NCBI RefSeq assembly: GCF_000385215.1
Contig: NZ_ARQK01000057.1
Coordinates: forward strand, 47,677 to 111,676
DNA: 64,000 nucleotides
Reading direction: 5' to 3'
DNA from: Thioalkalivibrio thiocyanoxidans ARh2
Lineage (GTDB): Bacteria; Pseudomonadota; Gammaproteobacteria; Ectothiorhodospirales; Ectothiorhodospiraceae
Numbering within the stretch: position 1 is the first letter of the stretch; each line of letters begins with the position of its first letter. The position numbers were made by a program, and so were the translations under genes. Under the pieces are notes generated by a model. The model was not told the DNA's origin and did not search any database. It was given only the letters and a program-made list of their open reading frames with translations. Shown piece after piece: positions 54,909-64,000 of this stretch.

Positions 54909-56210
54909 TCAGGATGGGTGAGGCTCGCGGTCGGCCCGCTCCACGCGGTCGCGCCCGAGCTGTTTCGCCTGTAGCAGGGCATGATCCGCGGCGTCGAAGA
55001 TGGCCTCGGTGGACTGTCCGGCCACGATCGGGGACATGCCCGCCGATATCGTCACGCGCAGCCGCGTCTTGCCGGCGCGCACGATTAGCCGATCCACGGC
55101 CTCGCGGATCGAATCGGCGCGCCGCTGACAGGTGTCCGGGTCCGAGGTGAGGATCATCACGAACTCCTCGCCCCCGTAGCGGGCGACAAAATCCTCGCTG
55201 CGCACGCCCTCGGCGAGGATCTCCGCAACCGCCTTCAGGACCTTGTCCCCGGCGCTGTGGCCGTATGCGTCGTTGATTGCCTTGAAGCGGTCGATGTCCC
55301 AGACCAGCAGGCAGGCCGGTTGCTCCGGCCCCAGATCCTCGCGCAGTCCGTCCAGATAGTGCTCGAACGCACTGCGGTTGGGCAGCCCGGTCAGATTGTC
55401 GCGGTAGGCCTCGGCCCGCGCCTGATCCAGTCTCTTGCGCAGCGCATGGACCTGCGACTCCAGCGTACGACCCTTCGCCCGCAGCAGGCGGTTGCGTTCC
55501 AGGGCCTCGAGCAGGTCGGTCTCTTGCTGGTTGCGAAAGGTCGCCACATGTTCGACGACCCGATCCAGGCCCCGGGTAATCTCCTGGCGCAGGGTGCCGA
55601 TGTCCTCGTGGTCATCCATGCGGCCTTTCATGGCCCGAACGTCGTCCGAGATGCCGTCGTGCAGGGTGGCAACCGAGGCGCGCGCCCGTTCGCTGCGCGC
55701 CTCGTCTTCCGACAGGGCCGAGTCGACATCCTCCAGGCGATGCCAGATTTCTCCCACGACCTCGGAGAGTTCCTCGCGCTCGTGCATGGCGCGCTCGCAC
55801 TTGTCGTGCAGCACCAGGAAGAGCTGCGAGAGCGTGCGTTCAATCTCGGAGCGATCGCGCCGCTCCGCAGCGCGGTGCAGGTCCTCCAGGCCGGGATCGA
55901 GGAAATCGAATCCGTTGAGTCCGCGGCGCACGACCTCCAGCATCGTGGTCGCCAGATCCTCGTGCTGATCCGAGCTGCGTACGGCGTCGGCCAGCTGAAC
56001 CCCGAGCCGATCCATCCAGGCGGAGTCGGGCGGGCGGGCCTCCACCGCACGGGAAAGATCCTGAACCGCGCCCTCCAGGGTGGGCACGCGGGCCCCAACC
56101 ACCGCCAGTGCCCGCAGCGCCACACGTCTCAGTGCGTCCTGCTGGGCCTGTTCGCGCTCGAGGCGCCGCTCGAGGTCGATGATGGTCCTGCGCATCTCGC
56201 TGGCGGACAT
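54909..56210 (-). CDS. Diguanylate cyclase (GGDEF domain) with long helical N-terminus
   Basis: The 433 residues start at MSASEMRRTIIDLERRLERE (an upstream ATG at 56252 lacks a ribosome site). Residues 1-260 are almost wholly helical, with coiled-coil stretches and no membrane segment, so the sensor is cytoplasmic. The C-terminal GGDEF domain has DNLTGLPNRSAFEHYL, WDIDRFKAINDAYGHSAGD and an active-site GGEEF. No RxxD inhibitory site is apparent just before it. The N-terminal organisation resembles cyclases with a DUF3369-like or uncharacterised helical input. It should make cyclic di-GMP. Confidence 0.9.
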   Translation of the reverse strand: MSASEMRRTIIDLERRLEREQAQQDALRRVALRALAVVGARVPTLEGAVQDLSRAVEARPPDSAWMDRLGVQLADAVRSSDQHEDLATTMLEVVRRGLNGFDFLDPGLEDLHRAAERRDRSEIERTLSQLFLVLHDKCERAMHEREELSEVVGEIWHRLEDVDSALSEDEARSERARASVATLHDGISDDVRAMKGRMDDHEDIGTLRQEITRGLDRVVEHVATFRNQQETDLLEALERNRLLRAKGRTLESQVHALRKRLDQARAEAYRDNLTGLPNRSAFEHYLDGLREDLGPEQPACLLVWDIDRFKAINDAYGHSAGDKVLKAVAEILAEGVRSEDFVARYGGEEFVMILTSDPDTCQRRADSIREAVDRLIVRAGKTRLRVTISAGMSPIVAGQSTEAIFDAADHALLQAKQLGRDRVERADREPHPS

Positions 56211-56289
56211 GGGGCTCCCGGAAGGGCGTTGGCGTGTGGGCGTGCGGCTCATTTAACCGCGTCCGCGACGCGGATGCCAGCCAAGGGGG

Positions 56290-57162
56290 TCAGGCCGTGT
56301 GACGGGTACCGTGCAGCGACTGGGCGGCGGGGAGCTCGATCTCGATGCCGACCGGGAGGTGGTCGGACAGCGCCACGTTGTAGACCCGCATGTCGCTCAC
56401 ATGCAGGTCCGGGGTCAGCAGGATGTGGTCGAACACGAGCCGCGGATCCCAGGACGGGTAGGTCGCCGGGCAACTCATCGGCTCCATCAGTCCGGTACGG
56501 GCAACCAGGCGGCGGATCTCGAGGCTGTCCTGCTGGCAGTTGAGGTCCCCCATGACCACGGCGTGGCGTTCCGACTGGATCCGCTCGGCGACATAGTCCA
56601 GCTGGGCCTGGCGAGCACGCCGGCCCAGGGCCAGATGCAGCAGGAACAGCACCAGCTCCTCGCCGTTATCCATCGCGTAGCGGGCCTCGATGGCCCCGCG
56701 TCCCGGCAGTGGCCCGGGAAGCCGGTGCATTTCGACCTTTTCGGGTTCGAGGCGGGTGAACAGGGCGAGCGAGTGCTTGGCAAACTGGCCCAGATTGCGG
56801 TTGATCCGGTTGTAGGTGTGCGGGAAGCGAGCCTTTTCCGACAGGTAGGACGCCAGGTCGACGAAGCTGGAGCGCAGGCTCCCACCGTCGAGCTCCTGCA
56901 CCCCGACGATGTCGAAATCCGCGATGAACCGCGCCACGCGGTCCAGATTGCCGATGCGGCCCTTGTAGGGCAGCACATGTTTCCAGGAGTTGGTGACGTA
57001 ATGGTGCAGGCGGGAGGACGGGATCCCGACTTGCGCGTTAAAACTGAGCAGGCGCAAGCGCTGCGCACCCTGGTCGTGCTGGTAGGTCAGTCCGCGGGCC
57101 TCCGTCGAGGCCGGTTGCGCGCGGACCGGTTCGGCACTCTTGCCGCTGGCCGTGGCCGTCAT
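56290..57162 (-). CDS. Endonuclease/exonuclease/phosphatase-family protein
   Basis: The 290 residues (ATG at 57162; a TTG at 57180 is possible) have the EEP fold: LLSFNAQVG (metal-side Asn), VGVQELDGG (Glu), HLALGRRARQAQL, VVMGDLNCQQDS (Asp, Asn) and the terminal catalytic LSDHLPVGIEIEL. No signal peptide is seen. This superfamily covers nucleases, phosphodiesterases and lipid phosphatases, and the substrate is not decidable. It lies downstream of acetolactate synthase on the same strand. Confidence 0.88.
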   Translation of the reverse strand: MTATASGKSAEPVRAQPASTEARGLTYQHDQGAQRLRLLSFNAQVGIPSSRLHHYVTNSWKHVLPYKGRIGNLDRVARFIADFDIVGVQELDGGSLRSSFVDLASYLSEKARFPHTYNRINRNLGQFAKHSLALFTRLEPEKVEMHRLPGPLPGRGAIEARYAMDNGEELVLFLLHLALGRRARQAQLDYVAERIQSERHAVVMGDLNCQQDSLEIRRLVARTGLMEPMSCPATYPSWDPRLVFDHILLTPDLHVSDMRVYNVALSDHLPVGIEIELPAAQSLHGTRHTA

Positions 57163-57208
57163 ACTGCTGTAGTTCCCCAAAACTGCGGGTTCATTGCGCC
57201 CCGCCTCG

Positions 57209-58864
<1,656 letters not shown>

Positions 58865-58898
58865 CCGGCCGGCCGGGGCCTCCTGGACACGGGCGGGA

Positions 58899-59531
58899 TC
58901 AGCCCCGGGCCCGTTCGATCAGGAAGTCGGCGACGTCGAGCATTTCCTCGTGGCTGCGCGTCATGCTGGCCGAGACCACGGCCTCGCCATCGATGACCAG
59001 TGTGGGGACGCCCTCGACGCCGTACTCCTGCACGTCCTGGCCGGCCTCGGTCACCTTGCGGCGAATCTCTTCGGAGCGCATGACCTCGCGGAACTCGTCG
59101 GCATCCAGCCCGCGCTGGTTGATAAAGCGCAGGATCGCGCTTTCCGAGCGCATCTCGCGGCCCTGGTCATGGATGGCGTCGTAGAACGCCTGGTGAACCT
59201 CGTCCAGGACATCCAGCTTCTGCGCGGTGTAGAAGACACGCGCATGCAGGGCCCAGACATCGTTCATTGGCGCAGGCAGATAGACAAACTCGATGTCGTC
59301 ATCCAGCCCCTTCTGCCATTCCTGCACATAGGGCTCGAACGAATAGCAGTGGGGGCAGCCATACCAGAAGACCTCGACCACCTGGATCTTGCCATCCTCC
59401 AGGCCGGTATCGACCGGGGGCTGGATCGTGCGGAAGTTCTGGCCGTCCCGGTATTCGCGAGCCAGGCCGGTGCCGGTTGCCAGGAGCAATCCGGCACCGC
59501 CGACGGCGCCCAGGAAATCACGACGCTTCAT
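58899..59531 (-). CDS. dsbA: Thiol:disulfide interchange protein DsbA, Tat-like signal
   Basis: The periplasmic disulfide oxidant of 210 residues. The active site is WYGCPHCYSF (CPHC, about residues 59-62), and cis-Pro is in GVEGVPTLVIDG. The signal peptide MKRRDFLGAVGGAGLLLATG has twin arginines followed by x-F-L, so export may be by Tat rather than Sec. The ATG directly follows the ccsA TAA. Beside cytochrome c biogenesis genes, it may oxidise or manage the CxxCH thiols of apocytochromes. Confidence 0.94.
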   Translation of the reverse strand: MKRRDFLGAVGGAGLLLATGTGLAREYRDGQNFRTIQPPVDTGLEDGKIQVVEVFWYGCPHCYSFEPYVQEWQKGLDDDIEFVYLPAPMNDVWALHARVFYTAQKLDVLDEVHQAFYDAIHDQGREMRSESAILRFINQRGLDADEFREVMRSEEIRRKVTEAGQDVQEYGVEGVPTLVIDGEAVVSASMTRSHEEMLDVADFLIERARG

Positions 59532-60704
59532 TTACAGCTCTCCGTAGGAATGCAGCCCGGACAGGAACATGTTCACGCCCAGGAAGGTGAAGGTGGTGAC
59601 AAACAGGCCGATGATGGCCCACCAGGCCATGACCGGGCCGCGCCAGCCCTTGGTAAAGCGCATGTGCAGCCAGGAGGCATAGGTCAGCCAGAGGATCAGG
59701 CTCCAGGTCTCCTTCGGGTCCCAGGTCCAGTAACCGCCCCAGGCCTCGGCCGCCCACATCGCGCCCAGCACGGTGGCGATGGTGAAGAAGGCGAAGCCGA
59801 TCGCGATGGCCTTGTACATCACGCCGTCCAAGGCCTCCTTGCTGGGCAGGCGCTTGGTGATTGCCGCATCCGGCCGGGTGCGCTCGAACCGGTGTTTGAA
59901 CAAATAGGCCACACCCAGCATCGCGGCGATGGCAAAGCCGCCGTAGCCGACAAAGTTCGTCGGGACATGGATCTTCATCCACCAGCTGTTCAGCGCCGGC
60001 ACCAGCGGTTCGATCTCGTGGGCCTGGCGGTCCCACATGTACCACAGCAGGAAGGTGACGGAGGCCGCGATGACCAGCATCACGAACGCACCCATGGTGC
60101 GCTGGCCGGTACGCTGCTCGTAGTACAGGTACATCAGCGTGGTCATCACCGCCAGCAGGATGAACACCTCGTAGAGGTTGGACACCGGGATGTAGCCCCA
60201 GCTGGGATCAGTCAGGTAGATCTCGCGCCAGCGCACCATCAGCGCCATCATGCCGGCGCCCGAGCCGATCCAGGCGAACGCCGCCCCAAGGCGGGACGGG
60301 AAGTCGGATTTGCTGAACAGGCCGAGGATGTAGGTCGCGGTGGCCATGTAGAGCATCACGCTCATCCACATGACGCCGGCCTGACCCGAACCGACATAGT
60401 TCAGCCAGAAGTTCGTGCTGCCGCGGGCCAGGTCGTCGCCGTACAGCCAGACACCGAACAGGGAGAGGGCGGCGACGATGATGGAAAAGAGCTGCCAGGG
60501 GCGCCAGAACCAGCCCAGCCAGGCACTCATGCCGGCGGCCAGGATCAGGCCCCCGGTGTCGTAGCGATCCATCAGGTGGCCGTACTGCCAGTGGGCGATC
60601 ACCGCAACCGCGAGCACCAGGGCAAAGTATGCCCAGTCGAGCGGCCGGATGCGCTGCAAGATACTGGGCCGTTCAAAATCCAGGGCCTCTTGGGGTACTG
60701 ACAT
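59532..60704 (-). CDS. ccsA: System II cytochrome c biogenesis protein CcsA (CcsB/CcmC-like)
   Basis: The haem handler of system II cytochrome c synthesis. The 390 residues have about eight or more membrane helices. The tryptophan-rich WWD motif is WGGYWTWDPKETWSLILWL near residues 318-336, with conserved histidines such as KIHVPTNFVGYGG. It works with ResB upstream to present haem to apocytochromes in the periplasm. GGAGGAG precedes the ATG. Confidence 0.95.
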   Translation of the reverse strand: MSVPQEALDFERPSILQRIRPLDWAYFALVLAVAVIAHWQYGHLMDRYDTGGLILAAGMSAWLGWFWRPWQLFSIIVAALSLFGVWLYGDDLARGSTNFWLNYVGSGQAGVMWMSVMLYMATATYILGLFSKSDFPSRLGAAFAWIGSGAGMMALMVRWREIYLTDPSWGYIPVSNLYEVFILLAVMTTLMYLYYEQRTGQRTMGAFVMLVIAASVTFLLWYMWDRQAHEIEPLVPALNSWWMKIHVPTNFVGYGGFAIAAMLGVAYLFKHRFERTRPDAAITKRLPSKEALDGVMYKAIAIGFAFFTIATVLGAMWAAEAWGGYWTWDPKETWSLILWLTYASWLHMRFTKGWRGPVMAWWAIIGLFVTTFTFLGVNMFLSGLHSYGEL

Positions 60705-60729
60705 GGATCGCTCCTCCGACTGCTACCGG

Positions 60730-62787
60730 TTAGTCGTTCTTATTGGTTGATTCACGGTGACCATCATCGGAGCCGTTGGCCGGCTTCTGATCAATGATCC
60801 AGCGCTTAAGATGCGCGAAACGATTCTCGAATTCCACCTTGTGCCGGTTGCTGGTGCCGGCCATGGTCACGTGGGTCCCCTCGCCTTCTTCTCGGCGTCG
60901 GGCGATGATCCACAGACGCTGATATGACACGTAGAACATCAGGAAGATCCCGATGATCAGCATCACGCTGCCGGTGTACACGGTGCTTTCACCCGGGGCG
61001 CGCGCAATCTGCAGGCCCGAGGCTTCGCGGTGCTCGAAATCCGTCAGGTGGAAGAAGAACGGCGACTCGTACATGCTGATCGCGTTGATCGCGGAGACCG
61101 CGTCCTCCAGCCAGCGCTGCTCCTCTTCCTGGATCGAGACCACGCCCTCGTCCTCCAGAACCTCCATGTACAGGGCCTGCAGTCCGGCGTGGAGCACGCG
61201 CATCAGCAGTTCGCCGACCTGTTCGCGTTGTTCTTCCGGCACGCGGCGGTCGATTTCGGCGTGCACCGCCCCGTAGCCGCCCTCGGCGAACAGGCGCATG
61301 AGTTCGGCGGTCGTCTGGGCGATAGCGGCCCCGGACGGGTCCTCGGCCGCGACTTCGCGCGCAATGGAGTTGCGCACATCCGCGTTGTGCAGCATCGCCA
61401 GATAGGTCCGGAAGCGGTCCAGCGAGTCATCGGCGTCGGCCGGCAGGAACAGATAGTGGAACTCGTCGCCCGGGCTCTCGCGCACGCCACTCAGGAAATA
61501 CATCGCGCCTTCCTGGAGAGCCGGCCGCATGTAATTGCGGTAGTACAGGCCGTGGCCGGTACGGTCCATCAGGCGGAAATCGAAGGCGGGACCAAGGTGC
61601 CGGTTTTCCCGCTGCCCTTCCTCGTTCAGGAGCGGTACGACGTTTTCGTCCCGGAAGTCGATGAACTCGATGGTTCGTGTGTCCCCCTGCGGCGTCGGGA
61701 CCTCCTGCTCCTGGAATACGCGGCCCGGAACATCCAGTGAGCGCAGCGCCTCCGCTCCCAGCGGGATGGCCTCGATATCCAGCTTGGTCCCGCCGTCGGC
61801 AAAGCTCGCCTGGTAGATGGCGTAGCCTTTGTAGATCAGCGGGTGGTTGACCGAAATGGTGTGACGCAGGGGTTCGTCGCGCTCCGGATCATGAATGACC
61901 AGATCGGATTCGAAGGAGCTCTCCGCACCGGTCGAGAAACGCTCGATGCGGAACTCTTCCAGCTCGATGCGAAACGGCAGCTGCTGGACGAAGTAGCCCT
62001 CGCGCATGGGCAGGAACACCACATCCGCGGAGGATCCCTCGGGGATCTCGACCATGCCGCGGAACGACGGGTTGGAGACCGGTACCCAGGCGGATTCCGG
62101 TACTTCGGACACGGGGACACTGCGGGTCTCGATTTCGATATTGCCCAGCCACTCGTTGAGCTTGAGCAGGGTCTGCCCGTCCACCAGGGCGCCTACACAG
62201 ATCACCACGATCCCCACGTGGGTCAGCAGGTAGCCCAGGCGATTCCAGCGGCCTTTCATGGCAGCGATCACGGTCTGCCCGTCAGATTCCTTCTCGCGTG
62301 CCTTGAAGCCCTGGGCCTTCAGTACGCGCCGGGCATGATCAACGAACTCTTCCTGGGGCTGGTCCAGCTCCCCGGTTGCACTGGAGTGGAACGAGCGCAG
62401 GGACTTTTCCTTCACCTGCAGGTTGTAACGCCGCAGGTCCTTGAGGATCCCCGGGCTTTGCCGATAGACGCAGAAGGAGGTCGATAGCACCAGGAAGGTG
62501 ACGATCAGCAGGAACCAGGTGGCGGAATAGACTTGATAAAGACCCATGCCGGCAAAGATCTCGTGCCAGAACGGGCCATAGTCGATGAGATACTCGGTGT
62601 AGGGCTCGTTTTGCACGAGCACGGTGCCGATCACGGAGGCGATGGCCAGCGCCACCAGCAGGGTGATCGCCAGGTTCATCGACCCCATGAACTCGACGAG
62701 GATGCGGCTGCGCCGCGGAGCACGGGTTGATTTGCTGCGGGCAGTGGCCGCGGGGGCGGAGCCCGCCACCTGTTCGTTATTCGACAT
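60730..62787 (-). CDS. resB: System II cytochrome c biogenesis protein ResB (CcsB)
   Basis: Partner of CcsA. The 685 residues start at MSNNEQVAGSAPAATARSKS; the upstream ATG at 62826 seems less likely. Membrane helices near 40-65, 85-110 and 195-215 precede a large periplasmic domain of roughly 390 residues. A last membrane helix (VMLIIGIFLMFYVSYQRLW) and a basic cytoplasmic tail follow. SMNLAITLLVALAIASVIG and HVGIVVICVGALVDG are family blocks. The periplasmic part carries a helical insertion (about 470-560) longer than in Bacillus ResB. Confidence 0.93.
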   Translation of the reverse strand: MSNNEQVAGSAPAATARSKSTRAPRRSRILVEFMGSMNLAITLLVALAIASVIGTVLVQNEPYTEYLIDYGPFWHEIFAGMGLYQVYSATWFLLIVTFLVLSTSFCVYRQSPGILKDLRRYNLQVKEKSLRSFHSSATGELDQPQEEFVDHARRVLKAQGFKAREKESDGQTVIAAMKGRWNRLGYLLTHVGIVVICVGALVDGQTLLKLNEWLGNIEIETRSVPVSEVPESAWVPVSNPSFRGMVEIPEGSSADVVFLPMREGYFVQQLPFRIELEEFRIERFSTGAESSFESDLVIHDPERDEPLRHTISVNHPLIYKGYAIYQASFADGGTKLDIEAIPLGAEALRSLDVPGRVFQEQEVPTPQGDTRTIEFIDFRDENVVPLLNEEGQRENRHLGPAFDFRLMDRTGHGLYYRNYMRPALQEGAMYFLSGVRESPGDEFHYLFLPADADDSLDRFRTYLAMLHNADVRNSIAREVAAEDPSGAAIAQTTAELMRLFAEGGYGAVHAEIDRRVPEEQREQVGELLMRVLHAGLQALYMEVLEDEGVVSIQEEEQRWLEDAVSAINAISMYESPFFFHLTDFEHREASGLQIARAPGESTVYTGSVMLIIGIFLMFYVSYQRLWIIARRREEGEGTHVTMAGTSNRHKVEFENRFAHLKRWIIDQKPANGSDDGHRESTNKND

Positions 62788-62981
62788 GCTGAAACCTGCG
62801 TTAGCCTTCGCGACTATGCGAAGCACCCCTGTCGGAGTTCAATTTCCTAGACAAACTGCACGGAAGTTTCGTGCAATCCCTGTTATCAGAGGTGGTGGCC
62901 TCTGAGATCCGCCCTGTGTGACGCGACAGCCCCCGGCGCCATTCCCGGCGTCGGACAGTTTTGCATGTCCCGAGCAGCAAA

Positions 62982-63005
62982 AAGGGGCGGCCATGGCCGC
63001 CCCTT
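62982..63005 (-). terminator. Rho-independent terminator after cytochrome c4
   Basis: A perfect 24-base palindrome (AAGGGGCGGCCA and its complement) is followed on the minus strand by TTTTT. It lies 45 bases after the c4 stop and separates that gene from resB, so c4 can be expressed at a higher level than the biogenesis genes. Confidence 0.85.
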
Positions 63006-63050
63006 CCCTGGGAGGTTCTGCCGCCGAGACTGCGCGGCGCTCCGGCCTGA

Positions 63051-63674
63051 TCAGTCGGATGACAGCCCGGCCATGTACTGCGATACGGCCTCGATGTCCT
63101 CGTCGGACATGCGCTGAACCACGTTGCGCATCATGCGTCCGGCGTCGTTCGAGCGCTCGCCGTCGCGGAACTTGCGCAGCTGGTCCGCACTGTAGGTGGC
63201 GTGCTGGCCTGCCACCTTCGGGAACATGGCCTCCGGATTGCCCTGGCCGTTCGGGCCGTGGCACGCGATACAGGCCGCGACGTTCTGCGACGGGATGCCG
63301 CCACGGTAGATACGCTCGCCGCGCTCGACGACGTCCTCGTCGGCGGTCTCGGTGGTGATGGACTGCTCGGCGAAATAGGCCGCCAGGTCACGCATGTCCT
63401 GTTCGTCCAGGTCCGCCACCTCACCTGCCATCAGGGAGTCGGAGCGGGTCTCGCCTTCCTTGAAGTCACGCAGCTGCTTGACGGTGTACTTCGGGTGCTG
63501 GCCCGCGAGCTTCGGCCACTCCGGGTTGGTCGAGTTGCCGTCCGCCTGGTGGCAGGCCGCGCAGGACTGGGAGATTTCCTGGCCGCGCTGGGGATCGCCC
63601 GCCTGAGCCGCCGACAGCGGGAGCAGCAGGGATACGGACAGGGCAGCAAAGAGAGCGGAAAGCTTGTGGTTCAT
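63051..63674 (-). CDS. Diheme cytochrome c4
   Basis: The periplasmic electron carrier of 207 residues has a signal peptide ending SAAQA (about residue 25). Two haem sites are CAACH (38-42) and CIACH (in NVAACIACHGPNGQG), each in a similar half-domain. Methionine ligands are likely in SDSLMAGEVADL and GRMMRNVVQRM. The two halves are tandem duplicates, as in all c4. It passes electrons from the bc1 complex or from sulfur oxidation to terminal oxidases. Its maturation genes lie just downstream. Confidence 0.96.
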   Translation of the reverse strand: MNHKLSALFAALSVSLLLPLSAAQAGDPQRGQEISQSCAACHQADGNSTNPEWPKLAGQHPKYTVKQLRDFKEGETRSDSLMAGEVADLDEQDMRDLAAYFAEQSITTETADEDVVERGERIYRGGIPSQNVAACIACHGPNGQGNPEAMFPKVAGQHATYSADQLRKFRDGERSNDAGRMMRNVVQRMSDEDIEAVSQYMAGLSSD

Positions 63675-64000
63675 GATCGAAGATTCTCCTGCATGTAAAT
63701 GCGTGCCGGGTCGGACCCGCGTTCCTTGTGCCCCTTGGCAGGGCGATCAACATGAAGGAAACACTGGTCAATGTACACCCTCGCGCTCGAGTCGCTTTTG
63801 CGTGCGAACAAGGCGCGGTGACTGCGGTGCAGTCATTCTGCACAAGGGAGCCGCAACGCCGTTCGCGCGCAAAAGCGGCCGAGCCCCTGCATTGTAATGG
63901 GTTATGGGGTTGGTACCCCAGGTTCCCCGATCCTGCGTTGCGCCGCTTGCGGGTAGAACCACTACCCGCTGCACGACGCGCCTTGTCTCGGAAAACCTGG
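63675..64000. other. Intergenic region at right edge, no recognisable gene
   Basis: I see no convincing coding frame in these 326 bases. It includes the c4 leader with a GGAGA site. Further out there is a hairpin with an 8-bp perfect stem and 5-base loop (63949-63956 with 63962-63969), and a 6-bp stem at 63905-63910 with 63915-63920. The hairpins could belong to a small RNA or to the leader of a gene beyond the window; neither has a T run. Confidence 0.5.

Overview
The window is a high-GC, densely packed, single-copy chromosomal region of a gammaproteobacterium, spanning the replication-origin neighbourhood. The gene order glmS-glmU-atpCDGAHFEBI-parB-parA-rsmG-mnmG-mnmE-yidC-yidD-rnpA-rpmH / dnaA-dnaN-recF-gyrB is classical for this class. 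Outside the origin block, the argH / algZ-algR-hemC-hemD arrangement, system II cytochrome c maturation (ResB/CcsA) beside a diheme cytochrome c4, a SulP anion transporter and the composition point to a sulfur-oxidising relative of Ectothiorhodospiraceae / Thioalkalivibrio. That assignment is an inference from gene content and memory; no ribosomal RNA is present to confirm it.

Layout. 1-8981 (minus): glmS (cut by the window edge), glmU and the complete nine-gene H+ F1Fo ATP synthase operon, driven from a near-consensus promoter at 9025-9053. 9114-17185 (minus): chromosome partition (parAB), tRNA/rRNA modification (rsmG, mnmG, mnmE), membrane insertion (yidC, yidD), rnpA and rpmH. 17335-24190 (plus): dnaA, an AT-rich dnaA-dnaN gap that is the best oriC candidate, dnaN, recF (carrying a parS-like site), gyrB and a LemA-like protein. 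The change of strand at rpmH/dnaA fits bidirectional replication. 24301-36125: prlC, xthA, ubiD, a lipoprotein, an Fe-S flavin oxidoreductase, hemD-hemC, an AlgZ/AlgR two-component pair, argH and a small membrane protein. 36265-41126: selO, uspA, a SulP transporter and a rhomboid protease flanked on both sides by copies of a palindromic repeat.

41154-45888 (minus) is an outer-membrane cluster: porin, an unrecognised exported protein and a TonB-dependent receptor. 46115-53920 (plus) is the most unusual part: a MarR regulator, a small membrane protein, an N-carbamoyl-amino-acid hydrolase-type M20 enzyme, an isochorismatase-fold amidase, an SSS symporter, a 40-residue membrane miniprotein, an ATCase-like carbamoyltransferase that lacks the usual aspartate side-chain-binding residues, and an asparagine-synthetase-type amidotransferase. 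Several of these are joined by 4-base stop/start overlaps. Together they look like a system that makes, imports and recycles a carbamoylated amino-acid amide. The best-known such compound is N-alpha-carbamoyl-L-glutamine 1-amide, a compatible solute reported from the related halophile Ectothiorhodospira marismortui. This is a hypothesis, set out in the findings.

53975-63674 (minus): a PfkB sugar kinase, a diguanylate cyclase, an endonuclease/exonuclease/phosphatase-family protein, a catabolic-type acetolactate synthase, then dsbA-ccsA-resB and cytochrome c4, which form a periplasmic thiol / cytochrome c biogenesis set. 63675-64000 holds no recognisable gene. No tRNA, rRNA, CRISPR array, insertion sequence or prophage gene was seen.
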